Shown here: positions 9,331 through 18,505 of the stretch, piece after piece
How the letters are laid out: every line of letters starts with the position of its first letter
Position numbering within the stretch: position 1 is the stretch's first letter
From: Pseudomonas sp. 31-12
GTDB lineage: Bacteria; Pseudomonadota; Gammaproteobacteria; Pseudomonadales; Pseudomonadaceae
Reading direction: 5' to 3'
DNA length: 64,000 nucleotides
NCBI RefSeq assembly: GCF_003151075.1
Contig: NZ_CP029482.1
Coordinates: forward strand, 1,674,001 to 1,738,000
Made by a program: the position numbers and the translations under genes
The notes under the pieces: model-generated
Databases searched by the model: none
Seen by the model: only the letters and a program-made list of their open reading frames with translations
Told to the model about the DNA's origin: nothing

Positions 9331-10524
9331 ATGACTGCCCCCTTGAGTGCAATCAAAGTGATCGAGATCGGCACGCTGATCGCCGCGCCGTTCGCCGCGC
9401 GCATGCTCGCCGAGTTCGGCGCCGAAGTGATCAAGATCGAAGCCATGGGCCAGGGCGACCCGCTGCGCAAATGGCGCAAGTTGCATGAAGGCACCTCGCT
9501 CTGGTGGTACCTGCAATCGCGCAACAAGAAGTCCCTGGCGCTCAATCTGAAATCCGCCGAAGGCATCGAACTGGTCAAGCAACTGGCGACCAGCGCCGAC
9601 GTACTGATCGAAAACCTGCGGCCAGGCGCCCTGGAAAAACTCGGTCTGGGCTGGGACGTGTTGCACGCCCTCAACCCCAACCTGACGCTGGTGCGCATTT
9701 CCGGTTATGGCCAGACCGGCCCGTACCGCGACCGTCCGGGTTTCGGCGCCATCGGCGAGGCCATGGGCGGGATCCGCTACACCACCGGCAATCCCGATTC
9801 GCCTCCGGCGCGGGTCGGCGTCAGCCTCGGCGATTCCCTGGCGTCGCTGCACGCGGTGATCGGTGCCTTGATGTCGCTGCTGCGGGTCAAGACCGGGCAG
9901 GGCGGTGGACAAGTGGTCGATGTGTCCCTGGCTGAAAGCGTGTTCAACGTCATGGAAAGCCTGGTGCCGGAATACGACATGCTCGGCCATGTACGTGAGC
10001 GCAGCGGCGGCGCTTTACCGGGCATTGCACCATCCAACACTTACCTGACGGCCGACGGTGCCTATGTGGTGATCGCCGGCAACAGCGATCCGATCTACAA
10101 GCGTTTGATGGAAGTGGTCGGTCGTCGCGACCTGGCCGACGCGCCGGAGTTTGCTCATAACGACGGTCGTGCGTTGAAAAGTAATGTGCTCGATGCGGCG
10201 ATCACTCATTGGACCAGCAGCCTGCCGATCGACGAAGTCCTGTCGGCGCTGGAAGCCGCTGAAGTGCCGGCCGGGCGCATCTATTCCGTGGCCGACATCG
10301 TCGCCGATCCGCACTATCAGGCGCGGGACATGCTGCTCAGCGCCGACCTGCCTGGCGGCGCCACGGTGAAGATGCCGGGCATCGTGCCGAAAATGTCCGA
10401 GACCCCCGGCGGCGTGAACTGGTCCGGGCCGAGTCTGGGCCAGCACACCGATGGCATTCTCGCGGGGCTGGGCCTTACGGCGCTGGACATCGAACGGCTG
10501 AAAGCCGAAGGGGTGGTGCAATGA
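9331..10524 (+). CDS. CaiB/BaiF-type (class III) CoA transferase
   Basis: 397 residues. Family hallmarks are the N-terminal IKVIEIGTLIAAPFAARMLAEFGAEVIKIE, NLKSAEGIELVKQL, and ENLRPGALEKLGLG. The segment RPGFGAIGEAMGG is present, and the catalytic Asp of the family lies near DVSLAES (about 193). Class III enzymes move CoA between carboxylic acids such as carnitine, oxalate, succinate or itaconate. It overlaps the lyase gene by ATGA (10521-10524), so translation is coupled. Together they would activate and cleave a branched dicarboxylic acid; by family analogy this could be a 3-hydroxy-3-methylglutarate or citramalate-like compound, but this is inference. Confidence 0.9.
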   Translation: MTAPLSAIKVIEIGTLIAAPFAARMLAEFGAEVIKIEAMGQGDPLRKWRKLHEGTSLWWYLQSRNKKSLALNLKSAEGIELVKQLATSADVLIENLRPGALEKLGLGWDVLHALNPNLTLVRISGYGQTGPYRDRPGFGAIGEAMGGIRYTTGNPDSPPARVGVSLGDSLASLHAVIGALMSLLRVKTGQGGGQVVDVSLAESVFNVMESLVPEYDMLGHVRERSGGALPGIAPSNTYLTADGAYVVIAGNSDPIYKRLMEVVGRRDLADAPEFAHNDGRALKSNVLDAAITHWTSSLPIDEVLSALEAAEVPAGRIYSVADIVADPHYQARDMLLSADLPGGATVKMPGIVPKMSETPGGVNWSGPSLGQHTDGILAGLGLTALDIERLKAEGVVQ

Positions 10525-11447
10525 TCACTGATTTTTCCGAGACCCTGATCGTTCAGGAAGTCTCCCCCCGCGACGGCTTGCAGATCGAGCCGACCTGGGT
10601 CGAAACCGTCGACAAGATCGCCCTGATCGATCAGCTGTCGCTGGCCGGTTTCAGCCGCATCGAGGCCGGCTCGTTCGTGTCGCCCAAGGCCATTCCGGCG
10701 CTGCGCGATGGCGAGTTGGTGTTCAAAGGCATTACCCGGCAACCGGGGGTGATCTACGTCGCGTTGATCCCCAACCTCAAGGGCGCACAACGGGCGCTGG
10801 CAACCCGGGCCGATGAGCTGAACCTGGTGATGTCCGCCAGCCAGACCCACAACCTGGCGAACATGCGCATGCGTTGCGAAGACTCGTTGGCTGCATTTGG
10901 CGAGATTGTGCAATACGTCGGTGGCACGTCGGTGCGACTCAACGGCAGCATCGCCACCACTTTCGGTTGTCCGTTTGAAGGCAAGATCGATGAGGATCGC
11001 GTGCTGCAAATCGTCGAGGCCTACCAGGAGCTTGGAATCCAGGGCATTACCCTGGCCGACACCACCGGCATGGCCAATCCGCGCCAGGTTGATCGCTTGG
11101 TACGACGGGTGTTGCAGCGGGTTTCGCCTGCTGATCTGACCCTGCATTTCCACAACACCCGAGGCCTCGGTTTGTGCAACGTGCTGGCCGCTTACGAGGC
11201 CGGCGCCCGACGCTTCGACGCAGCCCTCGGTGGCCTCGGCGGCTGCCCGTTCGCCCCGGGCGCTTCGGGCAATATCTGCACTGAAGACCTGGTCAACCTG
11301 TGCGATGAAATCGGCATTCACACCGGCATTGATCTGCCGCTGTTGTTGAAGTTGTCCCGAGGATTGCCGGCGCTGCTGGGCCACGAAGTGCCTGGTCAGC
11401 TGGCCAAGGCCGGACGCAACTGTGATTTGCACCCAGTGCCCTCCTGA
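10521..11447 (+). CDS. Hydroxymethylglutaryl-CoA lyase family protein
   Basis: 308 residues of the HMGL-like TIM barrel. Motifs: VQEVSPRDGLQIEP (catalytic Arg-Asp and metal Asp), GSFVSPKAIP, HFHNTRGLGL (metal His pair) and GGLGGCPFAPGASGN (the cysteine-loop signature of HMG-CoA lyases). It cleaves a 3-hydroxyacyl-CoA to acetyl-CoA plus an oxoacid. The start codon overlaps the CoA transferase stop. The nearest metabolic reading is CoA activation followed by retro-Claisen cleavage, with the downstream MFS permease bringing in the acid. Confidence 0.92.
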   Translation: MITDFSETLIVQEVSPRDGLQIEPTWVETVDKIALIDQLSLAGFSRIEAGSFVSPKAIPALRDGELVFKGITRQPGVIYVALIPNLKGAQRALATRADELNLVMSASQTHNLANMRMRCEDSLAAFGEIVQYVGGTSVRLNGSIATTFGCPFEGKIDEDRVLQIVEAYQELGIQGITLADTTGMANPRQVDRLVRRVLQRVSPADLTLHFHNTRGLGLCNVLAAYEAGARRFDAALGGLGGCPFAPGASGNICTEDLVNLCDEIGIHTGIDLPLLLKLSRGLPALLGHEVPGQLAKAGRNCDLHPVPS

Positions 11448-11462
11448 CCCAGCACAAATCCC

Positions 11463-11552
11463 TGTGGGAGCGGGCTTGCCCGCGATTGCGGTGTATCAGC
11501 CGACATCAATGTCGGATGTGACTCAGTCATCGCGGGCGAGCCCGCTCCCACA
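11463..11552. repeat. REPIN (GTGGGAGCGGGCTTGCCCGCG type)
   Basis: An inverted pair of REP palindromes with both arms nearly perfect (tgtgggagcgggcttgcccg and its complement with a single compensating change). It is inserted between the lyase gene and the MFS permease gene that otherwise look like one operon. Confidence 0.9.
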
Positions 11553-11634
11553 GTAAAAGCACTCACACCGATCCTCTCAACCAGACAACAAAAACAATCG
11601 GACACCCAAGGGAAGTCCGCCTGGAGAAAGCACC

Positions 11635-12966
11635 ATGAGCCTCAATGTACTGGAGGCGGGCGCGAGCCCGTCCGTTAACCACGACGAAGAAAAAGCCCTG
11701 GTCAGCAAGGTCGCCTGGCGCCTGATGCCGCTGATCATGGTCTGCTACCTGTTCGCCTTTTTCGACCGCATCAACATCAGCTTCGCCAAGTTCCAGCTGC
11801 AGACCGACCTGAGCCTGAGTGACACTGCTTACGGCCTCGGCGCCGGCCTGTTCGTGGTCGGTTACGTGATCTTCGAAGTGCCGAGCAACATGATGCTGTA
11901 CAAGGTCGGCGCCCGGCGCTGGATCGCCCGGATCATGATGTCCTGGGGCCTCGCCACCGCCGCGATGGTCTTCGTCAACAGCGAATGGCAGTTCTACGCG
12001 CTGCGCTTCGTGATCGGCGCGATGGAAGCCGGTTTTGCCCCCGGCGTGCTGTATTACCTGACGCTGTGGTTCCCGCAGCACTATCGCGGTCGCATCACCT
12101 CGATGCTGTTCCTGTCGTCGGCGTTTGCCGGTCTGGTCGGTGCACCGTTCTCCGGGCTGGTCTTGCAACACCTCGACGGCTTTATGGACATGCGCGGCTG
12201 GCACTGGCTGTTCCTGCTGGGCGGCGTGCCCTGCATTGGTCTCGGTTTGCTGGTGCTGACCTTGCTCAAGGACCGCATCGAAGACGCCCACTGGCTGACG
12301 CCGTCGGAGAAAACCCTGCTGGCCAGCCGCATTGCGCACCATGAACCGCACAAGAGCGGCGGCTCGCTGCTCGCCGCGTTGCGGATCCCGGGTTTCCTGA
12401 CCTTGGGACTGATCTACTTCCTGATTCAGGTGGCGTCCTACGGTTTGAATTTCTGGGCACCGCAACTGATTCGCAGCGCCGGCACCGAGAGCCCGGTGAT
12501 GATCGGTTTGCTGACTGCCATCCCGTACATCTGTGGCGCCATCAGTATGGTGGTGATCGGACGTCTGTCCGACGCGACCGGTGAGCGGCGCAAGTTTGTC
12601 GCTGGACTGGTCGCAATGGGGGCGGTTGGGTTCATCTGTGCGGGGATTTTCGCCAACCACACGACCTTCCTGATTGTCGCGCTGGGCTTGCTTGGTGCCG
12701 GGATCATCGCGTCCATCCCAAGCTTCTGGACCCTGCCGCCAAAACTGCTGGCCGGTGCCGGCGCCGGGGCTGCTGGCGGGATCGCGGTGATCAACACCCT
12801 CGGCCAGTTCGGCGGCATCGTCAGCCCGGTCATGGTCGGGCGGATCAAGGACCTGACTGGCAGCACCACCCCGGCGCTGTATGTCATTGCCGTTTGCGCG
12901 CTGATCGCCGTTGCCCTGCTGCTGTGGGGGTTACCGCAGAAGCTGCGCACGCTCGATAAGTTCTAA
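11635..12966 (+). CDS. MFS transporter, anion:cation symporter (ACS) family
   Basis: 443 residues and twelve predicted membrane helices. The ACS-family signature LFAFFDRINISFAKFQLQTDL (about 45-65) and the motif after helix 4 (VIGAMEAGFAPGVLYYLTLWFP) are visible. Relatives import phthalate, tartrate, glucarate and other organic anions with protons. It lies downstream of the CoA transferase and lyase, so import of their acid substrate is the likely job. The ATG at 11635 is preceded by TGGAGAAAGCACC. The REPIN upstream may weaken co-transcription. Confidence 0.9.
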   Translation: MSLNVLEAGASPSVNHDEEKALVSKVAWRLMPLIMVCYLFAFFDRINISFAKFQLQTDLSLSDTAYGLGAGLFVVGYVIFEVPSNMMLYKVGARRWIARIMMSWGLATAAMVFVNSEWQFYALRFVIGAMEAGFAPGVLYYLTLWFPQHYRGRITSMLFLSSAFAGLVGAPFSGLVLQHLDGFMDMRGWHWLFLLGGVPCIGLGLLVLTLLKDRIEDAHWLTPSEKTLLASRIAHHEPHKSGGSLLAALRIPGFLTLGLIYFLIQVASYGLNFWAPQLIRSAGTESPVMIGLLTAIPYICGAISMVVIGRLSDATGERRKFVAGLVAMGAVGFICAGIFANHTTFLIVALGLLGAGIIASIPSFWTLPPKLLAGAGAGAAGGIAVINTLGQFGGIVSPVMVGRIKDLTGSTTPALYVIAVCALIAVALLLWGLPQKLRTLDKF

Positions 12967-12989
12967 ATCTGCGGTGCTGTTCCGGCCGC

Positions 12990-13067
12990 CATCGCGAGCA
13001 GGCTCGCTCCTACACTGATCTGTGCCACGCCGCCAATCAACTATAGGAGCGAGCCGGCTCCGGGCGG
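12990..13067. repeat. Degenerate REPIN
   Basis: Left arm catcgcgagcaggctcgctc is intact. The right arm (tataggagcgagccggctcc) has lost part of its complement, so the element appears to be decaying. It lies between the convergent MFS and DMT transporter genes. Confidence 0.7.
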
Positions 13068-13099
13068 CGTTCCGACGATGGCGGCCTGACAGCCCCCAC

Positions 13100-13588
13100 T
13101 CAACCCGCCGCCACCAACCCCTTCCCTGGCGCAGCACTGAACTGAATCAACGCTACCCCGGCAATCAACAACACCGCCCCCAACACCCGCGGCAACGTCA
13201 TCTGCCGCTCCACCAACCCAAACCATCCGAAGTGATCCAGCACCAGCGAAGCCACCACCTGTCCCGCCAGCGCCAACGCAGTAAATCCCGACGCCCCAAG
13301 CTTGGGCAGCAGCATCAGCGCCAACGAAATAAAACACACCCCGAACGCACCACCGGCCCACATCCACAACGGCGCCTTGCTGATGAACGCCATTGACGGC
13401 AGCGGCAAGCGCAACGCCAACATGATCGGCAACAACACCACGATACTCACCAGCAACGACGCGAGCGTCGCCCACAACGGATGACCCAACCCACGCGTGA
13501 GGTTGGCGTTGATCGCACTCTGAAACGGCACCACTGCCCCGGCCACCACGGCCAGCAGCAACAGCCCGGCCCAATGCAACGTACTCAT
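13100..13588 (-). CDS. DMT-family transporter (DUF606/YdcZ type)
   Basis: 162 residues with about five hydrophobic helices. The half-size drug/metabolite transporter signature is AVVPFQSAINANLTRGLG after the first helix, followed by LWMWAGGAFGVCFISLALMLLPKLG and FTALALAGQVVASLVLDHFG. Proteins of this size work as homo- or heterodimers. The second ATG (13588) is chosen because GGAG lies seven bases before it, while the first ATG at 13594 is too close. It is divergent from a LysR gene 62 bases away, which may regulate it. Substrate unknown. Confidence 0.85.
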   Translation of the reverse strand: MSTLHWAGLLLLAVVAGAVVPFQSAINANLTRGLGHPLWATLASLLVSIVVLLPIMLALRLPLPSMAFISKAPLWMWAGGAFGVCFISLALMLLPKLGASGFTALALAGQVVASLVLDHFGWFGLVERQMTLPRVLGAVLLIAGVALIQFSAAPGKGLVAAG

Positions 13589-13650
13589 GGTCATTCTCCA
13601 ACAGGTTTTGCTGGACTCTAGAGTATTCGTCGCGCAGATTTAAATTCCAA

Positions 13651-14607
13651 ATGGCTATGCAGAACATGCATCAGATGAATGATCTACGGCGAATCGACCT
13701 CAACCTGCTGGTAATCCTCGACGTCTTGCTCAGCGAGCAGCACGTCACCCGGGCAGCCGAGCGCTTGCACCTGAGCCAACCGGCGGTCAGTCATGCCCTG
13801 GCGAGGTTGCGCGACTTGCTGGGCGATCCTCTTCTGGTGCGTGCGGGCGCCACGCTCGTACCCACCCCGCGAGCCCTGGAGTTGATCGCGCCTTTGGCCG
13901 AAGCACTCGCTCAAGTGCAATCCCTGCTGGCGCCAAACGCCTTCGACCCGGCCACGGCCAAGCGTACGTTTCGTCTGGCGATGTCCGACTATGGCGCCGC
14001 CATCGTCCTGCCGGGGCTGATTCGGACGTTGCGCCGGGAAGCGCCGGGCATCGACCTGCAAATCAGCCACGCCAGCCGCGAAGGCATGCTCGACGCGGTA
14101 CTCAACGGCGACATAGACGTCGCGGCGGGTGTCTTTCCAGAACTGCCGAACGAGCTGCGCAGCACCCCGCTGTTCGAAGAGCACTACGCCTGCCTCGTGG
14201 ACCGCAACAGCTTGCCTGCCAATGGTGTGCTCGACCTGCCGACCTACCTCGCGCGGCCACACGTCCTGCTGGAAATGCGCGGCAGCGGCACCCCGGAAAT
14301 CGAACGCGCCCTGACGGCTTTGCGGGAACGCCGTCGCGTCGCGATCAGCCTGCCGCACTGGAGCGTCGCCCCGGAATTCATCAGCGGCACGGATTTGATT
14401 CTTACCGTTGCTTCCCGTGGGCTGCGCGAGATTGATGAGCGCTCGTTGATCGTGGTTGCGCCGCCGTTTCATATTCCGTCGTTTACGTTTGTGTTGGTCT
14501 GGCACAAGCGGCGGGGCGGGGATCAGGCGTTGAACTGGTTGAATGGGCGAATTGGGGAGGGGATAGTGCGTAGCGATCTTACTACCGGCCCATCAAATAA
14601 CCGTTGA
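13651..14607 (+). CDS. LysR-family transcriptional regulator
   Basis: 318 residues, with an N-terminal wHTH ([43 protein letters not shown]) of the NodD/NahR-like LysR group and a substrate domain from about residue 95. Four in-frame ATGs lie at 13651, 13657, 13666 and 13675; none has a clear ribosome site, and the family usually starts near the last. It is divergent from the DMT transporter gene and only ten bases ahead of fosA, so it could be co-transcribed with fosA. Its target is not evident. Confidence 0.88.
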   Translation: MAMQNMHQMNDLRRIDLNLLVILDVLLSEQHVTRAAERLHLSQPAVSHALARLRDLLGDPLLVRAGATLVPTPRALELIAPLAEALAQVQSLLAPNAFDPATAKRTFRLAMSDYGAAIVLPGLIRTLRREAPGIDLQISHASREGMLDAVLNGDIDVAAGVFPELPNELRSTPLFEEHYACLVDRNSLPANGVLDLPTYLARPHVLLEMRGSGTPEIERALTALRERRRVAISLPHWSVAPEFISGTDLILTVASRGLREIDERSLIVVAPPFHIPSFTFVLVWHKRRGGDQALNWLNGRIGEGIVRSDLTTGPSNNR

Positions 14608-14617
14608 GGTAAACAAA

Positions 14618-15055
14618 TTGCTCACCGGCCTCAACCACCTGACCCTCGCCGTCACCGACCTGAACCGCAGCGTGGCGTTCTATCGAGACCTGCTGCAACT
14701 GCGCCTCGAAGCTTCTTGGGACACGGGCGCCTATCTCTCGTTGCCGGGTTTGTGGCTGTGCCTTTCCCTCGACCCACTGCGCAAACCCGAACCCGCCGCC
14801 GACTACAGCCATTACGCGTTCACCATCAGCGCGATGGATTTCCCTGTGTTCGTCGAACACCTGCGATCCGCCAACGTACAAGAATGGCGCGACAACCGCA
14901 GCGAAGGCGCGTCCTTCTATTTCCTCGACCCGGACGGCCACAAGCTCGAAGCCCACGTCGGAGACCTGGCGTCTCGTCTGGCAGCCTGCCGCGAGCGTCC
15001 GTACGCGGGAATGAAGTTCTTCGACGATCAGTCAGTCGTTATTCCCGGGACCTGA
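14618..15055 (+). CDS. fosA: Fosfomycin resistance glutathione transferase FosA
   Basis: 145 residues, a VOC-superfamily metalloenzyme very like chromosomal FosA of P. aeruginosa throughout. It adds glutathione to fosfomycin using Mn2+ and K+. Metal ligands are visible as His7 (LNHLTLAV), His65 (DYSHYAF) and Glu111 (HKLEAHVGD), and the anion-binding loop is [13 protein letters not shown]. The residue matching Lys90 of P. aeruginosa FosA is Arg91, a conservative change. The gene begins with TTG; GAGGT lies eight bases upstream and the N-terminus [12 protein letters not shown] fits the family exactly, so this start is secure. It follows the LysR gene by ten bases. Confidence 0.92.
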   Translation: MLTGLNHLTLAVTDLNRSVAFYRDLLQLRLEASWDTGAYLSLPGLWLCLSLDPLRKPEPAADYSHYAFTISAMDFPVFVEHLRSANVQEWRDNRSEGASFYFLDPDGHKLEAHVGDLASRLAACRERPYAGMKFFDDQSVVIPGT

Positions 15056-15098
15056 TATAGACTTGCGCCCATTCACCGAATAGTTAAAAGGTTTTCCA

Positions 15099-15737
15099 AT
15101 GACCCCATCGCTGCTAATGGCCGTTCTCGCCTCGGGTTTTATCTACGGCATCACGCCGGGGCCGGGTGTGTTGGCGGTGTTTGGCATCGGTGCGGCGCGG
15201 GGACGGCGGGCTGGGGCGGGGTTTCTTTGTGGGCATTTGCTGGGGGACGTGGTCTGGTGCAGCACGGCGCTGATCGCCATTGTCGGCGCACGGGAAATCG
15301 GCAGCACGGCGTTCGATGTATTGGGCGTTCTCAGTGGCCTGTACCTGTTTTGGCTCGGCTTGCGCGCGATACGGGCGAAGCGCAGCAGCGCCGACGCCCC
15401 TCAAGGCCCGGCTCGCCAGCCCTTTTGGCACGGCATTCTGTTCGGCCTGACCAATCCGAAGGCTTACCCCGTGGCAGTGGCGACGTTCACGGCGCTGCTG
15501 TCGAGTCGCGCGGAGTTGCTGCACTGGTCAATGTTGCCGTGGCTGATTGTCCTGAGCTTCATCGGCGGGCTGATCGCCTACGCTATCCTCATTGGCATTG
15601 TCGGTGCGCGGCAGGTTCGCACCTTGTATCAACGCCATGAACTGGCGATCACCCGGTTATGCGGGGTGATGTTTATCGGTTTCGCCATCAACGCCCTCGC
15701 TCATGCGCTGCCGGGGCTGGTGACGAATAAGGCTTGA
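15099..15737 (+). CDS. LysE/RhtB-family translocator
   Basis: 212 residues with six predicted membrane segments. The family motif GITPGPGVLAVFGIGAARG is near residue 18 and the central GLTNPKAYPVAVATF near 118. Members export amino acids or their derivatives (lysine, threonine, homoserine lactone). It stands 43 bases after fosA; the small gap allows read-through, but no functional link is apparent. The ATG at 15099 has AAAAGG upstream. Confidence 0.88.
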   Translation: MTPSLLMAVLASGFIYGITPGPGVLAVFGIGAARGRRAGAGFLCGHLLGDVVWCSTALIAIVGAREIGSTAFDVLGVLSGLYLFWLGLRAIRAKRSSADAPQGPARQPFWHGILFGLTNPKAYPVAVATFTALLSSRAELLHWSMLPWLIVLSFIGGLIAYAILIGIVGARQVRTLYQRHELAITRLCGVMFIGFAINALAHALPGLVTNKA

Positions 15738-15822
15738 GAGTTGAGCGCACGGATGCGTCAGCTGTACTGATCGGTCAGGGAGGGTTCTTTTTGCTGCATT
15801 GTCCGGAAACGCTCATCGCACC

Positions 15823-17172
15823 ATGGCAACCAGAAATTCCGCGCCGTTGGCGAGCTACATCGATCTCTTGCTGGACGCCGTCTGTGCGGTGGATAAACAA
15901 GGTCGCTTCGTATTTGTCAGCGCGGCCTGCGAGCGTATTTTTGGCTACACCCCGGACGAACTGATCGGCCAGCCGATGATTGACATGGTGCATCCCGCCG
16001 ATCGCCAGCGCACCCTCGACGCCGCGCGCGAAATCATGGGCGGCGACCCCAAGCTCAACTTTGAAAACCGCTATCTGCGCAAGGACGGCGGCGTGGTGCA
16101 TATCCTGTGGTCGGCGCGCTGGTCTGAAGTCGACCAATTGCGCATTGCCGTGGCCCGGGACATTACCGAGCGCAAGCAGGCCGAGTCCCGACAAGCGGCG
16201 TTGTACGCAATCTCCGAAGCGGCCCACGCGGCGGAAGATTTGCTGGCGTTGTTCAAGCGGGTCCATTTGATCATTGGCGAATGGCTGCCGGCGCTGAATT
16301 TCTCCGTGGCGCTGTATGACGAGCACTGCGCGCAGCTGCATTTTCCGTATCACGTCAATGACCACGAGCTGCAACCCGAGCAGCCCGGAACCATCACCGG
16401 CCGCCTCTGCGCCGAAGTGATTCGCAGCGGCTTGCCGATTTTGCTGACCCCGGACCAGGACAACCCGCCAGAAGGGTTTGAGGTGCTGGTCGCCGGGCCG
16501 GATGCACCTTGCTGGCTGGGTGTGCCATTGAATTCGCAAAACGGCACCATCGGCGCGCTGATCGTCAAAAGTGTGCCGGGTGGCGAGCGCTACACCGAGC
16601 AAGACAAGGAATTGCTGCAATACGTCTGCGCCCAGGTCGCCACCGCGATCGAGCGCAAGCAGTTACATGCCCGCCTGCAACGCATGGCCCAATACGACCA
16701 ACTGACTCAACTGCCCAACCGAGCGTTGCTGCGCGACCGGCTCAAAGACTCACTGGCGCTGGCTCGCACGGATAGCGGACGGATGGCATTGCTGTACGTC
16801 GACCTCGACCGCTTCAAGGAAGTCAACGACACCCACGGCCATGCGGTCGGCGACATGCTGTTGCAAGCGGTTGCCAATCGGCTCAAGGGCTGCGTGCGCG
16901 AGAGCGACACGGTGGCGCGTATCGGTGGGGATGAATTCGTGGTGTTGTTGCACAGCATTCACGCCTCGGAAGACGCTGACAACGTCGCGGGAAAAATCCG
17001 TCAGGTGCTGGCGCAACCCCTGCGTCTGGACGGGCACAACGTGAATATTCAGCCGAGTATCGGCGTCGCGCATTACCCCGAGCATGGCACCGAAGAAAAG
17101 CAGCTTTTCCGGCATGCCGATGAGGCCATGTACGCGGCCAAGCGCCGAAATCACCAGCGCCTCGGTGTCTGA
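15823..17172 (+). CDS. PAS-GAF-GGDEF diguanylate cyclase
   Basis: 449 residues: a PAS domain (about 10-125, with FVFVSAACERIFGYTPDELIGQP and the DITERKQAE exit helix), a GAF domain (about 140-280) and a GGDEF domain (about 290-447). The active site is intact: RIGGDEFVVL, preceded by YVDLDRFKEVNDTHGHAVGD. No RxxD inhibitory site is clearly present five residues upstream (RESDTVARIGGDEF contains RESD at that position, so weak I-site control is possible). There are no membrane segments, so it should be cytosolic. The frame is open from a TTG at 15799, but ATG 15823 is taken. Confidence 0.88.
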   Translation: MATRNSAPLASYIDLLLDAVCAVDKQGRFVFVSAACERIFGYTPDELIGQPMIDMVHPADRQRTLDAAREIMGGDPKLNFENRYLRKDGGVVHILWSARWSEVDQLRIAVARDITERKQAESRQAALYAISEAAHAAEDLLALFKRVHLIIGEWLPALNFSVALYDEHCAQLHFPYHVNDHELQPEQPGTITGRLCAEVIRSGLPILLTPDQDNPPEGFEVLVAGPDAPCWLGVPLNSQNGTIGALIVKSVPGGERYTEQDKELLQYVCAQVATAIERKQLHARLQRMAQYDQLTQLPNRALLRDRLKDSLALARTDSGRMALLYVDLDRFKEVNDTHGHAVGDMLLQAVANRLKGCVRESDTVARIGGDEFVVLLHSIHASEDADNVAGKIRQVLAQPLRLDGHNVNIQPSIGVAHYPEHGTEEKQLFRHADEAMYAAKRRNHQRLGV

Positions 17173-17289
17173 AAAACCGGCCACCGTTCGTCGCAGCGAT
17201 TTCATTTTTTCTAAACCTTTGTGGCGATCGAAATTCAGATTCTATGCGGGCTCCTGCTCGCCGCGATCATCACCAAGAGGTAGAGAATC

Positions 17290-17448
17290 ATGCCTAACTC
17301 AAGAAACTCGAACTCGGGAAACTTCGCCAATGATCGAACGAAGGCGTCTGAAGCCGGTCGCAAAGGTGGGAAAACTACCACTACGACTGTCGATAAAGAC
17401 CCTGCGAAACCCGATATGGGCCGCAAAGGCGGTCAGAAATCGAAATAG
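17290..17448 (+). CDS. KGG-motif stress-type mini-protein
   Basis: A 52-residue protein beginning MPNSRNSNSGNFANDRTKA. It contains two copies of the GRKGG motif (EAGRKGGK and MGRKGGQK), the signature of the KGG/YciG/Con-10 family of small, hydrophilic, disordered proteins. Relatives are induced in stationary phase and desiccation stress. AAGAGG lies nine bases before the ATG, a good ribosome-binding site. The gene is a single unit in the gap between the GGDEF gene and the DUF4142 gene. The role is inferred from family only. Confidence 0.8.
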   Translation: MPNSRNSNSGNFANDRTKASEAGRKGGKTTTTTVDKDPAKPDMGRKGGQKSK

Positions 17449-17523
17449 TCGGTGAAGGTAGTTTTGATTGAGAGGCGGGGGCGAAAGCTCCCGCTTGAAT
17501 TTTTTCAGAAGGAGGGCGCGACC

Positions 17524-18027
17524 ATGAGCCGGATGGCCACCCGATTACGCACTGCCAGTTTTGTCACGTTGCTGGGCCTGTTTGCCAACAGTGCCTTCGC
17601 CCAGTCGCCCGCCGAATTCATCAACGATGCCTCGGCCAAAGGCATGGCCGACATCGAAGCCAGTCGCCTGGCTCACCAGAAATCCGAATCCAAAGAGGTC
17701 AAGGACTACACCATCGTGGTTATCAACGACCGTACGACCGCCAACCAGCATCTGGCGAAAATCGCCAAGCAGCTGGATTTGCCGGTGGCTCCTCGGGAAG
17801 AAGTGGTCGACAAGGCCAAAGCGTTGATGCCGGAAGTGAAGGACGGTACCTCCTTTGACCAGGCTTATACCGCCAGTCAGGTGAAGACGACCCAGGAAGC
17901 CATCGAGCAGCTTCAACAAGTCGCTCAGACCACCGACGTCCCGGAAATCAAAGCCTTCGCTGAGGAAACCTTACCCAAACTGCAGAACCACCTGGAAATG
18001 GCCAGAGCGTTGCAGGCCAGTCGTTAG
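17524..18027 (+). CDS. DUF4142 periplasmic protein
   Basis: 167 residues with a clear Sec signal peptide (MSRMATRLRT, then SFVTLLGLFANSAFA before the AFA-QS cleavage site). The DUF4142 helical-bundle domain, a ferritin-like fold of unknown function, follows (about 30-165) with the characteristic EASRLAHQKSESKEVKDY. ATG 17524 is preceded by AAGGAGGGCGCGACC, a very strong ribosome-binding site. The stop is followed by a strong terminator at 18056. Its close neighbour, the KGG protein, suggests a shared stress role, but this is speculative. Confidence 0.85.
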   Translation: MSRMATRLRTASFVTLLGLFANSAFAQSPAEFINDASAKGMADIEASRLAHQKSESKEVKDYTIVVINDRTTANQHLAKIAKQLDLPVAPREEVVDKAKALMPEVKDGTSFDQAYTASQVKTTQEAIEQLQQVAQTTDVPEIKAFAEETLPKLQNHLEMARALQASR

Positions 18028-18055
18028 ACCAGGCGATTAACGGTGTTGGACGCAA

Positions 18056-18087
18056 ACGGCGCGTGATTCACATCACGCGCCGTTTTG
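18056..18087 (+). terminator. Intrinsic terminator after the DUF4142 gene
   Basis: A 12-bp perfect stem (ACGGCGCGTGAT paired with ATCACGCGCCGT) with a four-base loop, followed by TTTGTTT. The stem is also preceded by AAA, so it could serve the convergent iron-permease gene weakly. Confidence 0.9.
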
Positions 18088-18094
18088 TTTGTGC

Positions 18095-18505
18095 TCAGCA
18101 CTCATTCAAATCCTGTTTGCGCTTGCTCGAAGCCGCCAGCCCTGCCAGGCCATGCACTTCTTTTTCGCCCATGGCGCGATAGTGTTTACGCAGCGCCTCC
18201 AGTTGCTTGAGGTCCAGTGCCTCAAGCCCCAGCATCGCGTTCTGCGCTTCCTTGTTTACCCGCAGCAACTCATCGATTTTCAGGTGCAGGATGTCGGTGT
18301 CGCGGTTCTGCGTGTTCTGGATCAGGAACACCATCAGGAACGTGATGATTGTTGTGGATGTGTTGATGATCAGCTGCCAGGTATCGTTGTAATCAAAAAT
18401 CGGCCCGCTCAACCCCCACAGCGCAATCAGAATCAAAGCCCCCATAAACGTCTTGGGACTGCCGGCCCACAGGGCGAGCTTCTGCGAGATTTTTGCGAAT
18501 TTCAT
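18095..18505 (-). CDS. Low-affinity iron permease family protein
   Basis: 136 residues with two membrane helices: FMGALILIALWGLSGPIF (about 20-37) and LIINTSTTIITFLMVFLIQ (about 45-63). These are followed by NTQNRDTDILHLKIDELLR, the fingerprint of the bacterial low-affinity iron permease (FET4-like) family. The rest is a cytosolic Lys/Glu-rich helix. The name comes from fungal homologues; iron transport by the short bacterial forms is not established. It is monocistronic and convergent with the DUF4142 gene, sharing the terminator region. Confidence 0.85.
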   Translation of the reverse strand: MKFAKISQKLALWAGSPKTFMGALILIALWGLSGPIFDYNDTWQLIINTSTTIITFLMVFLIQNTQNRDTDILHLKIDELLRVNKEAQNAMLGLEALDLKQLEALRKHYRAMGEKEVHGLAGLAASSKRKQDLNEC

